64,000 nt of DNA. Source: JAJTCH01 sp040386195 (GTDB lineage Bacteria > Pseudomonadota > Alphaproteobacteria > Rickettsiales > UBA1997). Where the stretch lies: the NCBI GenBank assembly GCA_040386195.1, contig JAZKFV010000001.1:23011-87010 (forward strand), read 5' to 3'. Within the stretch, counting starts at the first letter, position 1. Every line of letters begins with the position of its first letter. Below the pieces are notes generated by a model that saw nothing but the letters and a program-made list of their open reading frames with translations, did no database searches and was not told the DNA's origin. The translations under genes and the position numbers were made by a program. Of the stretch, positions 24,027 through 32,951 are shown one piece after another.

Positions 24027-27000
24027 TTAACTTTTTCCAGGATTAACATGCGATGGTTCTATCGGCGCAACTTGTTTTACTGCCCTCGAATGTGGATTGC
24101 CGGAAGGTTGAACTCGTGTTGTAATTTCATCATCTGAATCATCTCCAAGAATTACCCTAGCAGAAGTAATATCTGGCAAACTACTTCTCCTTCTGAGCCC
24201 ATCTGCGGAGCCTGGCTGTGGAGTTCCGCTTACTTTGGAGCGGGGTTTGGATGTTGTTGCTGGATCAGTTCTTGGCGTGACAGTAACTCGCTTTTTATTG
24301 GAGCTTTCTCCTTCGTCTAAATAAGAGGCTGCATTTATTAGTTTTTTCACAGCATTTTCATCAGGATTTGCTTTTAATGATTTTGATAATTTATTTAATT
24401 CTTGTAAACTTAATCCTTCTAAAAAAACCCCAACCTTTCCCACAGCTACCGGATCATCAATTTGTGAAACTAATCGATGTAGTGTTTCATGATCAACCGT
24501 TTCATCATCCAAATCATCTTCTTTTTGTTCTTCAGTCGGATCTTTTTGTTCTTCAATAGGAGCTCTACCTATTTGTATTAATTCCACATCATTTCCTGCC
24601 CGCTCTTTTTTCCTTCTCCGTCTTTCCCTAGCAATCAGGCCAATCAATAAAACAGTAAAAACTCCACCACCCAAACCAGCCAATAAAGCCGTTAAATCAA
24701 TACCATTTTGCTGATTTTGTTGTTGATGAGATCCGGAAGGTTTTGCCGATGGTGAAGGTGATTCTGATGGCGCGCCTGAGGCTGGAACTCTTGAAGGAGT
24801 AGGTTTTGAAGCGCTGACCGAATTGGATCTAGAATTAGATAAGCTGGCATCAGAAGAAGCCTCAGGCTGCGATGGGCTTGCCGCCAATGTGTTGGTTGGA
24901 TTTTCAGTGTTAGTTGCCAAAGTATTGGTGGCTAATAAAGTAGCAGTTGCAGTGCGCTCCACAGTTGGAGTTGGGGTTGAAATTATCGTTGTAGTATTGG
25001 TTGGCGTTGGTGTTGCAGCAGTTGCAGTTGGGGTTATCTCTTCTGTGTTGGTTGGATTTGGTGTTGCTATTGGCGTTGCTGTGTTTGTTAAAGTTGGAGT
25101 TAGAGTGTTAGTTGCGGTGAATGTTTGCTGAGTTGGTGTTGGGTTGGTTGGTATTGGAGTGTTGGTAGGAGTTATGGTGTTTGTGATAACACCAGTAATT
25201 ATTGGTTTGGGTGTTGATGTTGGTGTTGGTGTATTTATTGCAGGCTTTGAATTTGAAGCTGATGTGGATGGCTGAGAACTTGATGAAAAACTCGGATCAT
25301 TTGAAATAGAAATTGACGGATCAGAAGTTGGTGAAACTGATGGTGTTGTTGAATCTGATTCAGAATTAGTCATTGAAGACGTTTGCGAAGATGATCCAGA
25401 ACCAGAACTTGAGCTAGAACCAGAACCAGAATTTGATGGTGATGCAGAGTTAGAATTAGAACCAGAACTTGAACCAGAGCTTGATTGCTCAGATGTTTGC
25501 GAAACTGATGGCGTTATTGAATCTGATTTAGAGTTAGTCATTGAAGACGTTTGCGAAGATGATCCAGATTCTTGCGCTGATGGTGACGGAGAATTAGTTG
25601 ACGAAAATGTTTTTGAACTTGATGCAGAATCAGAACTAGAACCAGAACTAGAGCCAGAACTAGAACCAGAACTTGACGGATCAGAAGTTTGTGAAGCTAT
25701 TGGTGTTGTTGAAATTGACTCAGAGCTAGTGTTTGAAGCTGTTTGCGAAGATGACTCAGATTCTTGTGCTGATAAAGATGGTGAATTAGTTGACGAAAAT
25801 GTTGCTGAGTTTGATATAGAATCTGAACTTGAGCCAGAGACGGAATTTGATGATGATCCAGAACTAGAACCAGAACCAGAACTTGACGGATCAGGCGTCA
25901 TCGAAGCTGACTCAGAATTAGTTGTTGATGGCGTTCCTGATTCTTGTGGTGTTGGTGAAGATGAAATTGGTGCTGTTGTTGAAGGCGAGTTGGTTATTGA
26001 AGGATCAGGTGTTATCGATTCTTTAGAAGTTATCGAAGTTGATGTTGATCCTGAAGCTTCTGAAGTTGGTGTTATCGAAGTTATAATTGATGTAGAACTT
26101 GAACCAGAACTTGAACCAGAGCTTGACGGATCAGGCGTCATCGAAGCTGACTCAGAATTAGTTGTTGATGGCGTTCCTGATTCTTGCGGTGTTGGTGAAG
26201 TTGAAATTGGTGAAGTTGTTGAAGGCGAGTTAGTCGTTGAAATTTCTGCCGAAGTCGATGGTGATGAAGAACCAGAACCAGAAGTTGATTTAGAATTAGT
26301 GTTTGAAATAGAACCTGTTCCAGAAAGAGATCCGGAAACAGAACCGGAGCTAGAAGGAGTTCCAGAAACAGAGCTTGAAGTAGAGCCAGAAACAGAGCCA
26401 GAGCTAGAAGGAGTTCCAGAAACAGAGCTTGAAGTAGAGCCTGATACAGAGCCAGAGCTAGAAAGAGGTCCAGAAACAGAGCTTGAAGTAGAGCCAGAAA
26501 TAGAACCGGAGCTAGAAGGAGTTCCAGAAACAGAGCTTGAAGTAGAGCCTGATACAGAACCAGATCTTGAAGGATCGGGAGTTTTTGATTCTTGTGGTGT
26601 TGTTGAAATCTTAGGTGTTGCTGAGATCGATTCAGGAGCTGTTGCTGATGGTGTTGTTGAAGCTGACCCAGAATTAGATTCTTGCGGCGTTAATGAAATC
26701 TCAGGTGTTGTTGAAGTTGAAATTGGTGACGTTTTTGAAGGCGAGTTAATTGTTGAAATTTCTGCCGAAGTCGATGGTGATGAAGAACCGGAACCCGAAC
26801 CAGAAATAGGTCCAGAAACAGAGCCAGAGCTAGGAAGAGGTCCAGAAACAGAGCTTGAAGTAGAGCCTGATACAGAACCAGAGCTAGAAAGAGGTCCAGA
26901 GACAGAACTTGAAACAGAACCAGAAAGAGATTTTGGGCTGGGTGTTATTGAAGCTGCTGCACTATTACTGTTTGAAGTAGATCCGGTAATTGAAGTTGAG

Positions 27001-28616
27001 CTAGATCTGGTTTGAGAAATAGATGATGTTTGGCTAGGGCTAGCGGTTAAAAAATCTGTTATTGCTTTGACAATAAAGTTTGGTAAATCAATCAAAAAAT
27101 TTTGTCCGTCAGTCTTAACTCCTGAAGTAAAACTCTCCCAAACTGCTCTAAACTGACCAAGTTGATCAGGGTTGCTAGGTTTGGTTACAGCTTTAGCGGT
27201 TTGATCCTTGCGAACCTCAAACAAAGTGCCAAACAACGGATTGACTGGCGGAAAGATTGATTGAGTTCCGTCGGGTAGTTGAATTGGTATTGGAAGTAAA
27301 TTTCTTTGATTGAACGCATTAAGATAAAAAACTGTCATTCCGACGCCGCGATTGGATCCACCAAATGGTAAATCGAGTTGATTTCCGTTACATAAAACGG
27401 CCAAAGCTCTCTCGTTGTCATTAAGCATCACATAATCAGCGGTAACAAAATTTTGGATCTGTGGCAATTGTATCGTCACAATTGTCTTTTTAATTATTGC
27501 ACCAGTGCTGTCGGTGATAATTTCTTGCAACGCTAAATCTAGCTGTGTTTCTCCACCGTCAAGATCAAAAAGAGTTTGAGATGCGGTGCAGTTATTTGCA
27601 GTTTGATAACTACCCGAAAATGTTATTTTGTTGACAGCTCTCCCGTTAATTTCCTCAACTGGTTCAGATATTTTTGTTTCTGACGTTGGTTGTGCAGATT
27701 CGGTTATGGTGATGACTGTGCCAGTGGTTTTATCAGTGATAGTGTTTATAACTTCACCAGTAATATCATCGGTGACAGTGGTAGTTTCTATATTTGACTT
27801 AGCCGAGTCAGTTTTTTCTGCAAACTCTTCAACTGAATCATCAATTTTTTGCTGCGGTGTTGGTGTTTCTTTTGCAGATCTGGAAATGGTCGCATCTTTT
27901 TCTACTTCTGGTTTTGCTTCTGGAGTTTTAACTCTATCTTTTATTTGTGTCGATGTTGGTGTGGAAGTTGTAACTGCTTTTTCAACTGAATCATCAATTT
28001 TTTGCTGCGGTGTTGGTGTTACCTTTGCAGATTTGGAAATGATCACATCTTTTTTTGCTTCTGGAGTTTTAACTCTATCTTTTATTTGCGCCGATGTTGG
28101 TGTGGAAGTTGCAACTGCAAAATTATCAGTAGGAATTCTAGACGTTGGCAGTGCCGATTGTTCTGGTAATTTATTATTGGTTAGTGCTGAACCTTTTTGT
28201 TCTTCAGGAAATATTGAAGACTCCAAATTCGCCCAATGTTTATCTGGGCTAAAACCAGCTTCAGCGCCAAAGATATTAACCGCTGATGTGATTGAGAGGA
28301 CTAAGGGAATTTTTGATCCTCTTGCTGTTGGTATAAATGTAAACTCCAGAGGTTTTACAGATTTTAACTCCTCATTATTTTGCAATAATTCATCCAACGT
28401 TTCTGGAGGAAGTGTTTTAATATGTCTTTTAAAATTATATTCTAATCCACCATTAAAAGCATCAGCGGGCAAATCTTTATTAAGTTTTTCAAGATAATCT
28501 TTTATATTTTTTGGTCTTGGTGGAAAAGCCGCTCTTCTATTATTCCCCATATTGGCTGCGGTTTTATACTCAATTCCTTTTTTATATCCGCCTGCTTTAA
28601 CTCGTGATCTACTCAT
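24027..28616 (-). CDS. Giant Ser/Thr/Pro-rich, mucin-like single-pass membrane protein
   Basis: A 1529-residue protein. Residues 1-130 are basic then mixed, with a hydrophobic run IPLVLSITSAVNIFGAEA near 104-121. Residues about 150-330 hold short repeats built on STPTSAQIKDRVKTPEA. A compact domain lies about 335-520. Residues about 530-1130 are low-complexity Ser/Gly with units such as SGSVSGSTSSSVSG, and about 1130-1300 are Thr/Pro-rich. A membrane helix (about 1305-1325, LAGLGGGVFTVLLIGLIA) precedes RERRRRKKER and a 200-residue charged cytoplasmic tail. The layout suggests a long extracellular stalk or adhesin. The repeats, including near-identical blocks of more than 100 bases, would allow length variation by slippage. 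Function unknown. Confidence 0.75.
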   Translation of the reverse strand: MSRSRVKAGGYKKGIEYKTAANMGNNRRAAFPPRPKNIKDYLEKLNKDLPADAFNGGLEYNFKRHIKTLPPETLDELLQNNEELKSVKPLEFTFIPTARGSKIPLVLSITSAVNIFGAEAGFSPDKHWANLESSIFPEEQKGSALTNNKLPEQSALPTSRIPTDNFAVATSTPTSAQIKDRVKTPEAKKDVIISKSAKVTPTPQQKIDDSVEKAVTTSTPTSTQIKDRVKTPEAKPEVEKDATISRSAKETPTPQQKIDDSVEEFAEKTDSAKSNIETTTVTDDITGEVINTITDKTTGTVITITESAQPTSETKISEPVEEINGRAVNKITFSGSYQTANNCTASQTLFDLDGGETQLDLALQEIITDSTGAIIKKTIVTIQLPQIQNFVTADYVMLNDNERALAVLCNGNQLDLPFGGSNRGVGMTVFYLNAFNQRNLLPIPIQLPDGTQSIFPPVNPLFGTLFEVRKDQTAKAVTKPSNPDQLGQFRAVWESFTSGVKTDGQNFLIDLPNFIVKAITDFLTASPSQTSSISQTRSSSTSITGSTSNSNSAAASITPSPKSLSGSVSSSVSGPLSSSGSVSGSTSSSVSGPLPSSGSVSGPISGSGSGSSSPSTSAEISTINSPSKTSPISTSTTPEISLTPQESNSGSASTTPSATAPESISATPKISTTPQESKTPDPSRSGSVSGSTSSSVSGTPSSSGSISGSTSSSVSGPLSSSGSVSGSTSSSVSGTPSSSGSVSGSTSSSVSGTPSSSGSVSGSLSGTGSISNTNSKSTSGSGSSSPSTSAEISTTNSPSTTSPISTSPTPQESGTPSTTNSESASMTPDPSSSGSSSGSSSTSIITSITPTSEASGSTSTSITSKESITPDPSITNSPSTTAPISSSPTPQESGTPSTTNSESASMTPDPSSSGSGSSSGSSSNSVSGSSSDSISNSATFSSTNSPSLSAQESESSSQTASNTSSESISTTPIASQTSDPSSSGSSSGSSSGSSSDSASSSKTFSSTNSPSPSAQESGSSSQTSSMTNSKSDSITPSVSQTSEQSSSGSSSGSNSNSASPSNSGSGSSSSSGSGSSSQTSSMTNSESDSTTPSVSPTSDPSISISNDPSFSSSSQPSTSASNSKPAINTPTPTSTPKPIITGVITNTITPTNTPIPTNPTPTQQTFTATNTLTPTLTNTATPIATPNPTNTEEITPTATAATPTPTNTTTIISTPTPTVERTATATLLATNTLATNTENPTNTLAASPSQPEASSDASLSNSRSNSVSASKPTPSRVPASGAPSESPSPSAKPSGSHQQQNQQNGIDLTALLAGLGGGVFTVLLIGLIARERRRRKKERAGNDVELIQIGRAPIEEQKDPTEEQKEDDLDDETVDHETLHRLVSQIDDPVAVGKVGVFLEGLSLQELNKLSKSLKANPDENAVKKLINAASYLDEGESSNKKRVTVTPRTDPATTSKPRSKVSGTPQPGSADGLRRRSSLPDITSARVILGDDSDDEITTRVQPSGNPHSRAVKQVAPIEPSHVNPGKS
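25860..26930. repeat. Tandem and block repeats inside the mucin-like gene
   Basis: A block starting CTTGACGGATCAGGCGTCAT occurs at about 25882 and again near 26122 with few changes over more than 100 bases. Between about 26340 and 26570, units of about 60 bases built on GTTCCAGAAACAGAGCTTGA recur several times, with further copies near 26830-26910. These encode the Ser/Gly repeats. The same composition creates a long spurious acidic frame on the plus strand. Confidence 0.85.
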
Positions 28617-28812
28617 AAAAATTTTTGATTAATTAATTTAGTGAAAAAATATCCTGATAAAAATCCAGTGTGTTTATTGTGTTGTTTTGGAACTATCAAC
28701 ATAAATCAACTGGATTAATAAAATATTGTCATTTAGAAAATATTGCTTGCAAAAAAATCTGTTTTTTAACTGCGAATTTTAAAAATTATTTACAAAAAAA
28801 ATATTATTCAAG

Positions 28813-31050
28813 TTGTCAATTAGAAGATTTTCCACCCAAATATTATCAATGCTCACGGCAATATCTTTTTTTAATCTTCATAATGCTGTTGCTGATGTTA
28901 CGATTGGTGAAGATGAAACTGTTAATACTTCAAGTTTAGAAAATGGCGATTCTGTCGTATTTAATGGCACCAATAGCGGCACTTTAAAACATAATTCAAC
29001 AAGAGAAATACATTTATTAAGTGTGACCACTGATCGTGATGGTGTGGGCTTAATTAATATGGACAGCTCATCTGCCTCGGTGATTCGTTTTGTTGATGAT
29101 ATAGGTAGCGCTACTAATAGAATTGATCGGATCTTTTTTACCACTCAATTAATTGCCAATATCAACAATAGTTTCTATGCTAAAACCGGCATTGAAACAG
29201 CTTTGGATGGTAGAGGTAGCATAACTCTAGATGGAGATAATAGCTTGGTTATTTTTGACCATCTTGGTGCTAGTAATCTGAGGTTAGGTAATATTGCAGT
29301 TGGGGGTAATAATGTTAGTTTATCAGGTAATATTTTTGCCACATCATTTTTTGTTGTCAGCTTAAGCAAAGCCACAATCTCCGATCTAGCGGCCAACAAT
29401 TATTTAGGCGATGTGCGAATGGAAGCTACCTCTGAGCTTAGCTTAAATAGCGACGCCAAAATTGGCAGCTTGTTCACTGCCAGTCAAAGTGTTATCAACA
29501 TTGCTGCCGGCAAACAAATCAATATTATTCCCAGCGATTCTGTTATTACCAATTCAAATTTAACCGGCACTTTAAATTTAAACATTGATAGATCCGACAG
29601 CACTAAAGCATCTATATTGGTTGGTGCCGGAACTTTGGCTATTATTGCCGAGACGGTCGATCTTCAAATCGTTCCTTACAATATTAATTTTAACTATGCC
29701 AATGCCAGCTATTTAAAAGTTGGTGATAGCTATGATTTTATCAAATCAACTTCTGGCGCAATTACGGTTGATATTAATCAACTTCACTTCACCGATAATT
29801 CAATTTTATTAGAGCCTACTGTGGTTTTAAATGGTGGAAATAGACTCACTTTAACAACCGCTCTTGATACCAATACGACCGGCAAATTGGATGAGAAAGA
29901 ATTAGCAACTACAACATTTATCGTTAGCAACCAAACTGCTCAAGATATTGATTTGGTGCGCACTTCGTTACTAAAAATTTCTACTCAAACTGAATTGGAA
30001 GAGGCTTTAAAAACTTTTCAAATTCCGCAAAATAATATGTTGCAATTAACTTCACTTGGAATTTCCAATCAGATTGACAATGTGATTGCTTATCACACTC
30101 AATCATCAAGTTATGAAAATTTAGCCAGCGTTTATAAACTAACCCGCAAGCCTTTATATGAAGCGCCGTATAAAATTAAAAGTAAAAAGAAAATTAAAAC
30201 CCAGACCGAGAAATCTTTGTGGGGAGAAGTTTTTGGTGGCAGTTCTCAGCAAACTACAATTGATAATCAGGCGGGTTTTAGCAATCAATCTGCGGGAATT
30301 ATTTTTGGCTTAGATCACGTCATTAAAGATAATCGCAGCAATCAAATTCTAGGTGGCGCTTTTTCTTACGCCTCTTCAAAAGTGAGCGACAAATCCGCCA
30401 CTCATCAAGATGCCACGGTTAATACTTATCAGCTTTCACTTTATAGCAATATAATCGGCAAAACCGGCGCCGGGCTGTTCAATGATAATTTAGCCAGCTT
30501 TGGATATAATCAATATAACACTAATCGTTCAATCAAAGTTGGATCATATCGCTCGACCACAAAAGGTAATTTTGCCGGCAACACCTATTCTGCCAAAACT
30601 GCTGTTGGTTATAATTTTAAAATTTCTCAGGGAGTTTTTTTAGCGCCGGTGGCTTCGCTAAAATATTTTGGTTTGGCAATTGATAATTACCAAGAGCAAG
30701 ATGGCGGCGGTTTTGGGCTTGATGTTAAAAATAATTTTTTCCAAACTTTAACTTCCGATTTTGGCGCAAGAATTGTTGGTCAATTCACTCCGGAAATTTA
30801 TTTTAAATTCACCAGCTCATGGTCGCGCAATTTGAAAAATGAAGGCGGAAAAATTATCACCACTTTTTCCGACGGCACCGGACAGCTTAGAGTCAATAAT
30901 GTTGATATTGAAAAAAGCTTTATGAATTTCGGCTCAGAAATAAATTTCAAAACCGACGAAGATTCCTCAATGACTCTTCAATATCAACTCCAATCCGGTC
31001 AAAGCCTAAAAAGCCAATTTGCGGGCATTAGATATAATTTTAAATTCTAG
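28813..31050 (+). CDS. Autotransporter (type V secretion) outer-membrane protein
   Basis: A 745-residue protein with a signal peptide, a passenger of about 420 residues rich in Asn/Ser/Thr beta-strand sequence, and a C-terminal autotransporter beta-barrel (about 465-745: SLWGEVFGGSS, then alternating strands, ending FAGIRYNFKF with the terminal Phe needed for barrel assembly). I favour the TTG start at 28813, because it gives a basic n-region (SIRRF) before the hydrophobic core and AVA-D cleavage; the first in-frame ATG (28849) would remove the positive charges. It is divergent from the mucin-like gene across 196 bases. Probably an adhesin or surface antigen. Confidence 0.85.
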   Translation: MSIRRFSTQILSMLTAISFFNLHNAVADVTIGEDETVNTSSLENGDSVVFNGTNSGTLKHNSTREIHLLSVTTDRDGVGLINMDSSSASVIRFVDDIGSATNRIDRIFFTTQLIANINNSFYAKTGIETALDGRGSITLDGDNSLVIFDHLGASNLRLGNIAVGGNNVSLSGNIFATSFFVVSLSKATISDLAANNYLGDVRMEATSELSLNSDAKIGSLFTASQSVINIAAGKQINIIPSDSVITNSNLTGTLNLNIDRSDSTKASILVGAGTLAIIAETVDLQIVPYNINFNYANASYLKVGDSYDFIKSTSGAITVDINQLHFTDNSILLEPTVVLNGGNRLTLTTALDTNTTGKLDEKELATTTFIVSNQTAQDIDLVRTSLLKISTQTELEEALKTFQIPQNNMLQLTSLGISNQIDNVIAYHTQSSSYENLASVYKLTRKPLYEAPYKIKSKKKIKTQTEKSLWGEVFGGSSQQTTIDNQAGFSNQSAGIIFGLDHVIKDNRSNQILGGAFSYASSKVSDKSATHQDATVNTYQLSLYSNIIGKTGAGLFNDNLASFGYNQYNTNRSIKVGSYRSTTKGNFAGNTYSAKTAVGYNFKISQGVFLAPVASLKYFGLAIDNYQEQDGGGFGLDVKNNFFQTLTSDFGARIVGQFTPEIYFKFTSSWSRNLKNEGGKIITTFSDGTGQLRVNNVDIEKSFMNFGSEINFKTDEDSSMTLQYQLQSGQSLKSQFAGIRYNFKF

Positions 31051-31156
31051 CTCGTGCGGGTATAGAATGCTTTCACTGAGTTAAGCTATTGTAATTTCTT
31101 TTAAAATAACAAATAATCACCAGCTCACAAATTTAGCTAATCAACAATAAAATCAT

Positions 31157-31342
31157 ATGACCGAAACAACAAAAAAACCTTTCATTCCTAAAAAACCTTC
31201 ATCTCCTTTTAACACCGATCCACACAACACCAGAGGCGGAAAAGGTGGAAATAAAGGCAGTGCATTTTCTGGCGGCGGTGGTCAAAAAATGAAATCAATC
31301 AGCGTGCCAAAATTTAAAGGTGGCAGCGGTGGTGATCGATAA
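31157..31342 (+). CDS. Small Gly/Lys-rich protein upstream of metF
   Basis: A 61-residue basic, probably disordered protein (MTETTKKPFIPKKPSSPF, then a glycine-rich stretch RGGKGGNKGSAFSGGGG). I know no family. Its end overlaps the chosen metF start by 23 bases. It may be a genuine small protein or a leader; codon use is regular and an ATG is present, but there is no strong evidence. Confidence 0.45.
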   Translation: MTETTKKPFIPKKPSSPFNTDPHNTRGGKGGNKGSAFSGGGGQKMKSISVPKFKGGSGGDR

Positions 31343-32243
31343 TTCTGCTCAAAAAATAATCAAACCTTATACCAACAAACTCGAAGAGATTGTGCTTTCG
31401 CGTCGAGAGCTCAATGTTTCTTTTGAGTTCTTTCCGCCTAAAAATGACGAGATGGAAGAAAGATTATGGAAGGCAATTACCAATCTTGAAAGTTTGAATC
31501 CAAGCTTTGTATCGGTCACTTATGGGGCAGGCGGCTCAACGCGCGAGCGCACCCACAACACCATCAAAAAAATTCTCCAAAATACTAATTTAAAACCAGC
31601 GTCACATCTAACTTGTGTTGGCGCCAGCAAAGCTGAGATTGAAGAAATTGCTAAAAATTATTGGCAAATGGGCGTGCGTCATATTGTGGCTTTGCGCGGT
31701 GATATGCCAGCTTCAGCGCCTAATTATCAGCTGCGCGCGGATGGTTATAAATATGCTAATGAATTAGTTTTGGGCTTAAAAAAAATCGCCGATTTTGAAA
31801 TTTCGGTCGCCGGCTATCCAGAAGGTCATCCCGAAGCAACCAGCTTGGAAGCTGATATTGAACATCTCAAACGCAAAGTTGACGCTGGCGCTAATCGCAT
31901 CATCACTCAATTTTTCTTCGACACTGATTTATATTTTCGCTTCATCGAAAAATGCGCCAAAGCCAAAATCAATGTGCCAATCGTTCCGGGAATTTTGCCA
32001 GTCAGTAATGTTACCCAAGTTAAACATTTCGCCAAAATGTGCGGCGCTAATATTCCAAATTGGATGTCAGAAATTTTTGTCGATCTAGATGAAAAAGAAG
32101 AAACCAGAAAACTAATCGCCGCTATCGTTGCTGTTGAACAATGTCGAATTCTTCACAAAGCCGGCATCAACGACTTCCACTTCTACACTCTCAATCGCTC
32201 GGATTTAACCTTGGCGATCTGCCATGTTTTAGGGGTGAAATAG
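31320..32243 (+). CDS. metF: 5,10-methylenetetrahydrofolate reductase
   Basis: A 307-residue flavoprotein reducing methylene-THF to methyl-THF for methionine synthesis. Family motifs: VSFEFFPPKNDEMEERLW at the N-terminus, FVSVTYGAGGSTRERTH, HLTCVGAS, IVALRGDMPAS, SVAGYPEGHPEA, ITQFFFDTDLYFRF, and HFYTLNRSDLT at the end. The exact start is uncertain: the frame opens with GTG at 31320, with further GTG codons at 31329 and 31332, and none has a strong ribosome-binding site. It may be translated by coupling to the small upstream gene. Confidence 0.92.
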   Translation: MAAVVIDNSAQKIIKPYTNKLEEIVLSRRELNVSFEFFPPKNDEMEERLWKAITNLESLNPSFVSVTYGAGGSTRERTHNTIKKILQNTNLKPASHLTCVGASKAEIEEIAKNYWQMGVRHIVALRGDMPASAPNYQLRADGYKYANELVLGLKKIADFEISVAGYPEGHPEATSLEADIEHLKRKVDAGANRIITQFFFDTDLYFRFIEKCAKAKINVPIVPGILPVSNVTQVKHFAKMCGANIPNWMSEIFVDLDEKEETRKLIAAIVAVEQCRILHKAGINDFHFYTLNRSDLTLAICHVLGVK

Positions 32244-32313
32244 CTTGAATTTATACCAATAGCACAATATGTTTTAACCATAAAACCATATTTATAACTA
32301 AACATATTGCTAT

Positions 32314-32601
32314 ATGACTAAAATGATTGTCGAAATTCCTGATCCGCTTCACAGATTAATCAAAACTCTTGCCGGATCAAAAGGTGAATCAATAAAAAGC
32401 CTCGTTCTAAGGGCGCTTGAAAATGTTGTCCAAAAGGAAAATAACATAACAGTAAAAAACAAATCTGATGGTATTTATATTACTGAAGAGCAAGCTGATG
32501 CAATGCTGGAACCGGTTATTTTAAAACACATTGACCAAATCAAAAAAGGAAAGTTTGAGGGCTATAACAAAAAAGAATTTTTTACGAAACTTAAAAAATA
32601 A
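32314..32601 (+). CDS. Antitoxin-like protein of a type II module
   Basis: A 95-residue protein. The N-terminal 40 residues (MIVEIPDPLHRLIKTLAGSKGESIKSLVLRALENVV) resemble a ribbon-helix-helix DNA-binding domain and the charged tail (YITEEQADAMLEPVILKHIDQI) would wrap the toxin. It lies 12 bases before a RelE-type toxin gene in the usual antitoxin-first order. Confidence 0.75.
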   Translation: MTKMIVEIPDPLHRLIKTLAGSKGESIKSLVLRALENVVQKENNITVKNKSDGIYITEEQADAMLEPVILKHIDQIKKGKFEGYNKKEFFTKLKK

Positions 32602-32613
32602 CCACACCACCAA

Positions 32614-32913
32614 ATGACAACACCAATCATTTTTTCAAAAAGATTTCTCAAAGACGCCAAAAAATTAAGAAAAAAATATCCTAATATTGATAAAGATTTA
32701 TGGGATTTTTCCACCAACATTGAAAATGGTGAAATTATTGGTGACAAATTAAAATCTGTAGGTGGCTTGGCGGTTTATAAATCAAGGGTTAAAAATTCTT
32801 CTATTAAGTCCGGGAAAAGTGGCGGTTTTAGAATCATCTATTATGTCGAGTTAGAAAATACGAAATATGAATTATTTCTTATCCCGAATTGGCGTTTAAA
32901 GATGAAGGTTTGA
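32614..32913 (+). CDS. RelE/ParE-superfamily toxin
   Basis: A 99-residue basic protein with the RelE fold pattern: IIFSKRFLKDAKKLRKKYPNI (helices 1-2), VGGLAVYKSRVKNSSIKSGKSGGFRIIYYVE (core sheet with the conserved GGFRIIYY) and LFLIPNWRLKMKV at the end. Members are mRNA interferases or gyrase poisons. The C-terminus lacks the usual Tyr-Ser-Lys-Ser motif of this subgroup, so activity is uncertain. It pairs with the antitoxin upstream. Confidence 0.75.
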   Translation: MTTPIIFSKRFLKDAKKLRKKYPNIDKDLWDFSTNIENGEIIGDKLKSVGGLAVYKSRVKNSSIKSGKSGGFRIIYYVELENTKYELFLIPNWRLKMKV

Positions 32914-32951
32914 TATAAGGTTAAAAATTTATTTGGGCAATTTGCCATATT

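Noticed and set aside
25380..26930. CRISPR-like array
   Set aside because: The repeats are in-frame coding repeats without unique spacers of constant length, inside one open reading frame.
25729..27015. A 428-codon plus-strand frame with an acidic, repetitive product
   Set aside because: It is the antisense of the Ser/Gly repeats of the mucin-like gene; its Glu/Pro repeats are a by-product of the codon pattern, and it has no motif or leader.
27628..28497. A 289-codon plus-strand frame with hydrophobic composition
   Set aside because: Antisense to the N-terminal part of the mucin-like gene, whose frame, start and domains are better supported.
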